Positions 37,323 to 49,400 of a stretch of DNA of 64,000 nucleotides are shown piece by piece. The translations under genes and the position numbers were made by a program. The notes below the pieces were generated by a model. It searched no databases. It was not told where the DNA came from and was given only the letters and a program-made list of their open reading frames with translations. Each line of letters opens with the position of its first letter. The stretch's first letter is position 1. Origin of the DNA: Cyclina sinensis (taxonomy: Eukaryota > Mollusca > Bivalvia > Venerida > Veneridae); assembly GCA_012932295.1 (NCBI GenBank), contig JAAONU010000014.1:20178065-20242064 (forward strand). Direction: 5' to 3'.

Positions 37323-37450
37323 TTACCCTCTCAGTTTCCGTCTAATAAAATATGTCGTAAGAACGATGAGAAAAATAACGACTACAAACACAAACGACGA
37401 AATAAGACCCGCAAACTCTCCCTTAGAAATATAGCCACTTTGTTCTGATT
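37323..37450 (-). CDS. exon 11: transmembrane segment and short cytoplasmic end
   Basis: Acceptor ctttcattacag before 37450. The frame reads ESEQSGYISKGEFAGLISS, then a hydrophobic stretch FVFVVVIFLIVLTTYFI, then the basic stop-transfer RRKLRG and TAA (37325-37323): a type I membrane anchor. The stop overlaps a usable donor (GAGAGG|gtaatt at 37326), so an alternative transcript could splice on to a cytoplasmic exon further left. None was seen in the window. Confidence 0.75.
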
Positions 37451-40400
37451 CTGTAATGAAAGGAACCAAGTTGCAAATTTGCTATTTAGCGATCATTTTA
37501 AAGATAACTTTGTATATATTTTTTTTCCAGATTACATTTTATTTTACTTTAAAATGATGCATTCTGACGCACGACTCGACCTCAAACAATGACCAGGAGC
37601 ATCACGCAAAGTGCATGACGCACGTTTATGCATAAAAAAATATCAAACTGCTATAGTAAAACTGATTTCATTGTAAAGTAATATGAAAATATAAACATCA
37701 AAGAGAGTGACAAAATTTAAAACATATATTATATTTAGTATTTAGCAGATATATTATTTGTTTACATACCATATTCATAAACTAACATTTTAGCTCTAGT
37801 GCTTAAATACAACCTATCACATATGTATTTCATACTAAATTTAAAAAGTCAAGGAATGGGAGATAATCATACTTCATAATATCTTCAAGAACACGTAGTT
37901 ATATTAATTATTTTCTTTTTCTATTAATGTATGCCCAATATTGTTGGAAAAACATATTTTTTTTTTGAAAAACAATCTGAAGATCATTATTAGAAAATGG
38001 AAGTGACAACGTTTGTTTTTAATAGAAACTTTTCTTTCATGGCATAATCTATAAGTGGTCTTAAAATCGAAATTACTGGACGTATTCTCATAGTCCATTC
38101 CAAAAAATTGACAAAAAATGATTACACCTTTTTCACAGTAAAATCCTTCCCATCCATCTACACATTCAAAGCATAACCCATCTGAGTTTTTGCAATATGC
38201 AACATCCTTACAGTAAGGACTGCATGTCTTTGAGCAGTTCATTCCATAAAAGCCAGGGTTGCATTCTGAAAAAAAAAATGAAATCATATTTAATGTGACC
38301 AAATTGTGAACTGACAGCTATAGATTTTTTTCAAAGTGTAGACCAAAGTTAATGTCATTTTGATAATGCTAAACAGTTACAGAAAAATCATTTATTGGTT
38401 TATTCACTGTGATAAGATACCACAGAGAAATTTTGAATGCAAAACATGAATGCATAGCGTATTATCAACTTGGCAATGGAAGTTGGTTATGCAAACTTAT
38501 ACGCAGTACTGTATTCACATCTTGTTGTGAAACTACTGTTTGCCTTGATTGTCCGCTAAATATGCATGTAAACCTTCATAAATTTAAACATAAACAAATA
38601 GTAATATACCTTGGTCACAGTACTCAGTCTGTTTAAAACCTGGTTTACAAAGTCCGTTACATGCTCCGTTAACTCTGTTACAAGTCTCATTATGACAATT
38701 GACACATCTACGAGCACAATTTTCTCCCCATTGCCCTGTTGTACAAGCTAGAAATATAGTACAATAAAATGTTTCGATCGAGAAAAAACAAACGTTAAGA
38801 GCCACCGACACCCAAAAAATCCATCAAAACTTCCTGCGTTTCATATGATCTTGTTCTAGTTCAAAATGCTGTTGCTGTCTCATAAACTGAATCACACGTA
38901 CTAGGATTTAATCTACCAAACTGAATCTTTGCCAACCACATATCCAATTATTTTGACCATGTTTGTTGCTGCTATACTAGGTAAAAATAATGTAAAGATA
39001 ACCGGACTAAGTAAAAAAAACAAAGTAAACATATGATAAATATATTCAATAAACAATTAATAAGGTTTTTGTTATAATGCTGAAACCTACCTAGCATGCA
39101 CATTTCCCCAAACCATCCACTGTGGCAGCTTGTGCAATTTCCGTCAACTTTATCACAAACACGTTTACAGTTCTTGTTACATATATATGAGCAGTCTATA
39201 CCATATGTTCCGTCTTCACAAACTAAAACCACAATGGTAACAAGGACTTACCATTTTGTAAAGCCAGTTTTCAATCAATAAGAGAGCACCGACTCATATC
39301 TAATACATTTACAAGTGAAAAGTGAAATCTTGTACTTTTTTTTAAACAAAACTTACGTGAAATACGATATTTGCCTAAAAATAATCATGCGTCACAATCT
39401 GTCGTGATAACATTTTCCATTACAAATACCGTCTTTGTGATTAGAGGTTGCAAACAGATTCACAGTTTATAACATATGTTCCAGACAAGCATTCTGTATT
39501 GATATAAAATTGTAACTGTAAATGCACATAATCAACATGTTGTGTATTTCAAATTAATCCAGATTTTGTTCATACATTAATGAAAACTAGCTTCCTTAAA
39601 TAAGAAAACCATATTTATACAACAAGAAAGAAAAAAATCCTAATCAAAAACCATTGTCACATTCTCGTCCCATCCAACCGGCTCTACATCCTGACATACA
39701 AGATCCATACACACGGTCACAATTTGCATATCCTCCAGCGCAATAGGAATTACACTTCTTGGCGCAGCCAGGTCCATAATACCCCAAGGTACAGGCTGAA
39801 ACATTATCAACATATTTTATAGAAGTGCTTCATCTCTGTAACATTTCAGAAAAGAAATTGTATGAACTTTTCTAACAAAAAAAACCAGATTGAAACTGAA
39901 CGTAATACACATATCAGAATAATAGAGAATCTTGGATATATGGACTTCTGATAATGCTTTTTAAAATGCTGTAAACACGCACATTGGATAGACTAATTTG
40001 TTGCCACCAACACGCAAATCGACCTATAGTTATACACCGTTTGCTAAATGTTACTGTAATATATGCCAAGAAATGAAAACGTATGCTGCAGATATTTAAT
40101 TGCGACTCTTCTTCGTAAAATATCAACGTTTAATGCGGGTGTTTTATATAATGTATTATAATATAAAGAAAATATGCCATAATATCAAAGAGCATTTAAA
40201 CAATTTAAGCAAGTATGTTATTGTAACATACAATATATACTTTAAATTGTAGACGTGTAACCTGTATGCACTCACGCAAACAAACACATAAAAAAGTGGA
40301 AAAAAACATATCAGGAAAAACAACCATTTAAAAACACAGCCTCCTACACAGTCAAAAAGTAGAGCAAAAGGTTGCACAAATTCATATTCAGATAAATTAG

Positions 40401-43400
40401 GAAAGGACACCACGGACAATTAACAAAAATGAGAACCCGAGGGGTTACCGCCTTGGAACGGTCAGTGGCAAAACATTTGACAGTGTTAAGAGCATTTTGT
40501 TCAATGTATATGCCCTTTGTTACACAAAACAAAACTGTTTAGACTTAACATATATACTTTGATCACACATTTCCCCTGCCCAGCCTCTCCCGCAGCCATT
40601 CAAACACTTTCCAGACATTGCATCACAGTTTTTCGGTCCACCAAAACAATATCCACATGTCTGTTCACATGCAAAGCCAAAGTAACCAAGCGGGCAACCT
40701 GGGAAGTTTATTATTGATATGACTGTTGATAATGTGACATAGCTCGTAATGAAACCATCTTAATTACAGAGATGTTTACTTAAACAAAATACAAAAGCAT
40801 AAATTGTATCAATCGCAATCGTATTAATACTAATAGTTTACTTAACAGCTCGCTCGTTTACGTTAGCTTCATACAGTCGGATTAAAACAACTTCTGCAGT
40901 TATGACATCTGATGACAAATGTAAAGGAAAATAAGCGGACAAGCTTTCCTAACATCGTTACAACCAGGATAAGATCATTTTATATATGGTCCATTCTTAT
41001 GCAAGCATGCTGGAACATTATGATAATTACAAAATAATAAATCTTTGTTTCCTGCATAGACAGAAATTGAACATATGTGTATTATCATCGTTTAATCATC
41101 TTTAAACGAACCAAACAACAATTATATACATATTTGCAGTTTTTATGTTCGTCGAAGGTTTAATGATTTTATAATGGACAAATTGATGGACGAACACAAG
41201 GATATACACAACATTTTTAAACTCATAAGCATTTCATTATATCTAACATATTCAAGATTAATGAGTACTTCTTCTGATCTTTTGGAATTATTACAAAATT
41301 CAGATGTTCTAGGCTGAAAGACAGACTAAAGTATAAAAATGAATAAACTTAGATACATACATATTTAACAGCAACCTATCAGTTTACATTATCTTATGAA
41401 TTTATGTACACGTATGAGTTATTGTTGTTGCTGTTGCTGTTGTTATCGTTGTTTTCTTAACAATATCAGTATTTTCCATTAGACACATATATCCATACAT
41501 ATGGGCAACGGACAACTCATAACCTACTTATATGAGTTAAACATTGATATCTATAATTTAATCTAATCATCGAACAAAGTTTCATGAACCGACTTTGTAT
41601 ATTATGTATGACGTGGCACAGTTAGTAGCGTATAAATGTTGTGTTGTTTTTTTTCTTTTCAAAACTCATAGTGTACATGTTGTCATGTGTCTTGATTTTG
41701 AAATTAAAATGGCTTTGTTTATTTAATCTTGTGACACTTTCATTATAAGGTACGCAAACATTTTTATTTTTATTTTAATAAGGAATATCTCTATTGGTCT
41801 ATTTCTTACATGAAACTCTTTAACAGAAATTTGTACTATAAGATTAAAAAGGGTCACAAAACATTTTAAGCACTGCTTGTATGATTGTGTGGACATAATT
41901 TTCTGAAATTATAACTGTAAACAACTGTATGTAAATCTTTAAACCTTAAAATGGTTAAAATTATAATTCGAACGAAAACCACTGAACCTTTTGATAAATG
42001 CACGATTAAATTTATCAAAAAGTATGGCATCATGTAAGTTTTGATATAACAGCGTATTGCCATCAAGTTTCTTTAATTATTTCGAGAAAAATATATTATT
42101 AATAACCATTTCATGTAACTGTGCAAATTTCTTAGCATTGAAGTAATTAATAACATTTGCAGTGCAAAGGTTGTAAGTGTTTTAGTAATTAACCACTTAC
42201 CTGCTCTTAACAATGTCACATGCCAAATATGATATTAAGAAAAGATGGATAGAACAATAATTTAAGTAGTATTTTTACGACACAAATGCCAGTTTATGAA
42301 GGTCAAAGAAAAAAAAAAACTAAAAAAAAGGTTAAATGAAAGTTGAACCGATGACTTTTAATAGAAAAATTCTACAAAAAAGTGACAAAAGGTAGTTCAG
42401 TAAAAATTACAAAAAAAGTGACAAGAAATAGTTCAGTAAAAATATTACACCAACATATAACAAGGGCTCACTGTAAATGGACAAAAAGTAAATAAACTTT
42501 CAAAAAAGTGCTTCGACTGGCTATTTCAAATTTTAATTTTCATCACACGTTTCTCCCGCCCAGCCAGGATCAAATCCGTACATAGATGAGCCGTTCGTGA
42601 GCAAGCATACTGGACATTTAAACAATGCGTACTGCAATTAAATGTGCAGCTCCTTCCAGTACTGGCTGGACATTTTATATTTAAAAATTGTATAGTTTTT
42701 AAACACTTTTTATGTACATTTACTGTCTCCTCACACTGTTTAAACGATATGTGTACAGGACTTGTCGTTTCATAATACAGTTATAAATAAATGCCATTTT
42801 TAGTCATGTTTTTATCAAAGTACTACATTGTATGAACTTGCTCGACGAAGCATTCATTTTGTCGAAATAAAGTTATACCTTGGAAACGAATAACTTTTCA
42901 TTTCATAATTCTGTGTAGTTTAAAGCGTTGTTTTAGTAAAATATGCTTCAAGGTTTTAATATATTCGAGAAGTAAAATTTATTGTTTACTTGTACTACAG
43001 TTATGTCCATGGAAGCCTGCCTTGCAACCCCGCATGCATGTTCCATTTACTTTGTTGCAAACTGAATCATCTTTACAGTTTCCACTACATAAGTGTGCGC
43101 AGTTTTTACCGTATTTGCCATCTTCACAACCTGAAAAGGGTAAAGACTGCAAACAGGGTGCACGTATGTTAAACTTTTATGAGTGATCAAATCATATCGT
43201 AGGCAACACGCCACATATAATATGTGATTGCAGAAAGGCACTAAAACACAATGGCTACCTCAACAATAAAACTGTCTAAGAGCTGTAGATAAATTGAGGA
43301 TTCTATTATTGTAAAAACATTCTTAGTGTATTATTTGTTTAAAGTACTTGCGAACTTTCTGGTTTCTTATCTTGATTGCATTTTAGTCCATCTCGACCAG

Positions 43401-46400
43401 AAATGCATTCGGATAAGCAAATTCCGTTCTTATTATTGCAAATGCTTCATTCTTGAACACAGAAGTTACTGCCCATTTGTTTTCATTCTTTGCCAAATGA
43501 TCCAGCAGAACACTCTTAGAGAATATCGGCAAAAATCTATCAATTTTGTGTTCATGATGACGTCAATACTAATGAAGAATAAGATTTCAAAAATGTAAAT
43601 TTTAAACCGATTTCCTATACAACGAATTTAAAACAAGATAATGCAACATTTATCTTGTTGCTTGCTTCCTTGGTCCAGACCACTACTCGCTCCGAATGTT
43701 TGGAAAGCGAAAAGTCAATAGAGAAATTCACACGTGATGAAACTCGCACCAAGGACCTCCAGGTCGGGGAGTCAGGCAATCTACTACTTGGCAACTGTTC
43801 CCACATATATACTTCCCCGCTGAGTGTTGATTAACCAACCACCTTTACCCATTCTCTACCTTTCGCTAACTTACATTTCTATCTAAAACTGTGGTAGAAC
43901 AATTTTTGCTTTTACTAGATTATTACTTGAAATGTTGATCTCACTTTTTATTGCACAAATTCCCCTGATACCCTGCACTACAATCATATGTTTTATCCTT
44001 ATTGCAAACATTTTTTTTTACAAATTTGATTATAGTTTTTAGCACTGTTCAAATATCTCAGGCATTCCAAAATTCAAACAGAACAGCAAATAACAGTTTA
44101 CTCAAAGCCTTAATTAACAAATCCTAAATACCGGTATTCGGCATTCATCCTTTAGAGTATTTTTTATTGAAGACAAAAGTGAGTGAACGTGTTATAGACT
44201 TCAATAAAACAAAACCAGAAATCACAAAGCCAGTTTTACTGTGTCATGGAAACACACATTTTCTGTTTATTAGATACAAGATTTGAAAAAACGTAAGGGA
44301 TTCTGCCTGATCACATACATGTCAAATGAAAAAGAAAAGTCAAGAAGAAAGAAAGAAAGAAAGAAAGAAGCGTGCTGTAAATGAGTAAACAAGTTAGCTG
44401 CTTAAAACGCATCCAGTTGGTTATACCTAATAATTAATTGTACACCTGATCACATCTTGATGCCAATATTTCTTGCTATATTGATAGGTACGTTCTTCCT
44501 TTAATGTTTCTGTCCATGTAAGTAAATATTGTCAGAGTGTAAACAAAGTTAGCAAGTAATTTTATTATACTATATAATATTATAAGTCTTTACAAGCCCA
44601 GGATATAATGAATATACGATAAAACATAATCTTTGAGAACTAAACTTCTATTATTTAATTTTAGAAAATAATTTAAGTATTGTAAATAGAGCTAAAAGAA
44701 GAGACGGATTTAGATTTTACAAGACTAAAATTCCCAATGTACCATACAATCACTTTATCAGTGCTATACAATGAGCTTGGAAAAGAACCAGATGTGTCAT
44801 TTAAATGGGAAGTTTTCTGTATCGTGCACTATCCCCTCAGCATCCTCTTCATAGGGCATCAGTCATATGGGTAATCAGTACCGACGATAAATAAAGTCAA
44901 ATAGATAGAGAGAAACACAGTTATTTTTCGGCATTTTCAGAATTCTAGGAGAGTGTGGGTATGTTGTTGTTCGTGCAGTAACTAATTTTTAATTTCATTG
45001 CTGCCGTTTTTAAAAATTATGCAAGATTATAAATAAATTACGATCAATTTTTTTTGTGAAATTTAAACACAATATTACATAAAAAAACACAAACAAATAT
45101 TTGGTGCTCTCGGTAGAAAATACTAGAGAAATCCCATGATTGTAGGACCGCTGATAGGTAACAGATACGATTGGAGGACCACAGAGTAAGAATGTCCGAA
45201 CATATCCGACTCCAGACGCACTGCTGCATATTCTTTGTTATTAGATGCTCTACCGCAGTTAGAAAAGTGGGTGATGTCCTTAAGGGCATAACCCAAAATG
45301 TTGTACATGTATTTACATTTTTGATTTCACTTAACTGTATAACTGTGTTTAGAATATAGAGCAAATTTGATTGTATCACTTTGCTGACATTGGATTCCAG
45401 TCCGAGTTTACATATGGAACATGTTCCGTTTTCTTTGTCACATATATCTAAGCAGTTAGGACTGCATATCTCCGTACAGTTTATTCCAAAATGTTGATCA
45501 TCACAAATCAAACCTGTAGAACAATTTAGTAGCATCCTACTTTGTGTCGTTAATAAACTAGGTAGGAGAAGAAGTGCCTCATATACGTTAAAGTGTGTGT
45601 GTGTGGGGAGGGGTTGGGGTGGGGTGGGTATATGATTATTTTTTGCAATGACTACAATATCTACCTATGTTACACAGGTTGTTATCAGATACATTTAAAT
45701 CGTACAGTGCATTTAACGCGGAATTTTCGTCATGAAACATTGACAAAGATAAAGACGTGTATTATATTTATCAGTAAGTATGAATTACATAACAAAAATT
45801 TCATATATATCTGAGATCATTTAAGTAGTTGAAAAAAAACATTATGCCTAGCCGGTGGCAAGTTAAGAGCGTAAATTCGTTTATACAAAATATAAATAAC
45901 TTAATATTGTCTGAACAGAAAGGGTAAAATGCAATTTACGATCACAATGTCTTCCCATCCACCCGGTCACACAAGTTAGACATTCTCCATTATCTTTATC
46001 GCATATATCTTCACAATATGGACTGCATCGCTTTGTACAACTATCGCCGTACGTCTTATTTTGGCATTCTACAATATAAAGCCAATGTGCAACATATAAT
46101 TCTTTTCACTAATAATGCGTATTTTTTTAGATGTTCAACTGGAAAAGGAAAGACTATGGGAACCAGTGTTTCATCTTTTACATATAATAATGAAACATGA
46201 AACATTTCAAATGTGCACATGATAGATTAAGTATTCTTTAGGAAGTTATGATATATTTGAAAGGGTAAACTGTTTCAATTCTTTATATATCAATAAAATA
46301 CTCGAACAATATTATAATATACCATTATTTACCTCCATACACTCTGACATCACATAAGACGAGCTGTGTCTGTATACCAGAGAGTTTTATCCTGATATGA

Positions 46401-49400
46401 TTACCAATGATAGGTTTATTACAAACGATGTTAATAGTTGTTGTGTTTGGTCCAATGCCACTGTAACTATAACAAGTCTCCTCATTCGGAAAAGATTTGT
46501 TCAGTCTGTTGTCGAATGATACGTTAGAAACCAAAACAGAGAAGCCTCTGAAATAGCCTGAAAAGTTAGTCATGCATGTAGAGCTTAGTATTAATTATGT
46601 GACTGTAATGTGTTTTCAGAGCATTGCGTCGATTTTATGTTAACTTTTATTTCGTATCCACCACTGAAATCAGACTATTTAGTTTAGACATTTATAAAGG
46701 GCTGAACATTTGACCATTTGTAAAGAGCAGTGGCGCGCTGTATAGCTTTGTTCGAATTACTTACAACGGTTACACAGATTTCTAATAGTTTATTTTTATC
46801 TTAAGGCGTGTATGATCCAAGATTCCACGTTTCCCAAAATAATATCAAACCGATAGGATATAATTGTAACAAACTTAAACACAAGTGGGACAATGTCACA
46901 CACAGATAACTTGCTTATCGAATAAAAGTTATGACTTAAATTTTTTCACGTTTTTTTTATTTGTATGATAATATGATTGCTGTCGTGGTAATTTAGCCAT
47001 GCACATTCAAAAAAAGTATACAACACACCTGACTTTTGACAAAAAGTGAAGATAAACTGGTATTTCTTTTATAGTTTTGCCTTTTATATTTGCTAACTGC
47101 ACAATTTTAACTGCTCTCTATAAACGCCACTTTCATCTTATTTAGTTTTTGATAACAAGAAGGACATCAGTACAAACAATTTGTAAGAGTATCAACGCCG
47201 ACACCATCGCAATTATGATTTCGTAAACTCACGGACTTGCACTATTTAAGTACTCAAAACATACCCAAAATATCGTATTTACACTAAGCAGATCTACATC
47301 TAGTCACTCGATAAATTGTTAATGATTTCAAGTGGCCCGTTTTTCACTTTTATGCTCAGGATACTTTATGACAAGAACGAAAATGACGTCCTCGTACAGC
47401 ATGATTATGAAATTTGGCACGTTGTTAGTACAATTAAAATAGTAATAGTTTTCGTCGAAAAGTCTGTTAGTCGTTCCGGGACACTTCAGTGTGACTTTCA
47501 TCTATCTGTTATGTCATCTGAACTATCATTGTTATATTTTATTTGTTCTTTTTTGTCATACTGATGAAATGTGCTCGTTTTTTGTTTATTTTGATAAATG
47601 GTGCGCTATTTCTTCTTTGGCCATATCTCTGTACAAGCTTAGCCATTAACAAAAGTCTGTCTCCGGAATATTTCGTCCTAAATCATGTACCAGTATGTTA
47701 TGTTAAAATTGCGCTAGATATAATAGGTAAAGCCGTGCTCTACAGCTTGTTATAGTATCGTATTGGGAACAGCTAGATGCTGAGACAAAAGTTTTGTTTA
47801 ATTGTTATACAGTGGTTAGAAGAATATTAGCTAATAAGAGGCGCTTCGGTTTACATAATATGTTTGATTAATCAGGGACACACTACAGATACTCCAAATT
47901 TATTGTTTATTCAGTTGATGAAGCGAGTCTTTGCATCAGAGTGCTCATGGCAGAGATCAGTACCTATCTCTTTGTTATTGGAAATTTTTTTTTAATCAGT
48001 TGAGTTAAAAATTATTATATAGACAAATTCAACTTCGGCTTATTTTTTTCAGGATAATTTTCTTTGTCATAAAGAGATATTTTTCCTTAACTAATATTAA
48101 GCAACTCGTTCACAGATGAACGGTAGAATTTTCTACTCTCTCTCTCTCTCTCTCGTGACTGTCGGTGAAGTCATTGTTTTCGGACAAAACAAAAATCTGC
48201 TCGCGAAGGTCAAATTGCCCTGGAAAACGCATTTTTAGAATACGCCTTCTTTCGGGATTCCGGTCAATATAGAATATGGTATCACAGAAGCAGATGTTTG
48301 CTGTACCACGAGAAACATTCCGAAACATTGCTTTTTTGCCAATCTTAGCACATGCATTCGTTTAAAGCATAAATTTTCCGAACCACTGTATAATCAACAT
48401 AGAGTATGAAAGTTCATAAGAATGAATCTGAGGGTCACTTTTCTGTACTTTTAGCTGACAGATGCAATGTAACTCTTATTGCCTCTGATAGTTGAATCTT
48501 TTTTTTTCTAAATATAACAATCAAAACCTCCATTCCAATTAAAAACATTTTTTTCCACTGCCCCTATGACTTCTCTTGTTATACATGAATTTCATTGCTT
48601 GTTTACAAAACCGTTCGTGACACCACTTCCGGTATCCAATGCAGACAGATGGGTATTGGTGGACGTAATACAGAGGTAGTTACAGTCAAATTTGTGGTCA
48701 ATGATTAAATGTGAACGAGCTTCTTAATAATAGTTTTAATATTGTATTAACATCATTATATTTTATTTGAAAACAATATTGTTCTTAGAAAGTCAAGGCT
48801 TGATTCATAGTATTGTGCAAAGTTATTACAACTGTTATTGAAAATGAGACTAATTATTAGAAATTGTTCTTATATGTATGTGTTAAAGAAGATCAATGAC
48901 ACTTGTATCAATTTGTTACCATTCGGATATAAGCGAGATTTTGCAACATCCCCTATTTATAATCGGATAGTAAGTGACGTTAGAATAGTTTAATTATTTG
49001 AAATAGAACTTTAAACATGCACGAATAATAAAGGTAGTAAACAGATTTTGGTATAAAATATCTTAATACCTGCTTCTTTTACTTCAAACGACTATTCAAA
49101 TCAACTCCATATACTTAAGCGACATATTCTTGAAAATAAATAAGAATTGACCGAACATGTAGTATGTTATATAATCCAAACATTATGACCTTAGGTTAGA
49201 AATATGAGTTTACAGATAAAAAACAATAAACGCTTTAACATACTTACTTAAAAAGCCATGTTTTGTAATGAAATCAATATTGGTTATTTTGTGTGTGGTA
49301 TTCAACCAAACTTTCCACCATGGATTCTCAGCAGAACTGCTTGCATCAATTGTATAGCTACATGTATCTAAGTCCGTGTCATGAGCTAGGTCTGAGTATC

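Noticed and set aside
40156..40540. Minus-strand open frames with a segment like 'ggttaccgccttggaacggt'
   Set aside because: The segment reminds me of a dispersed bivalve repeat, but I could not define its ends or confirm it; the frames have no splice signals in phase with the EGF exons.
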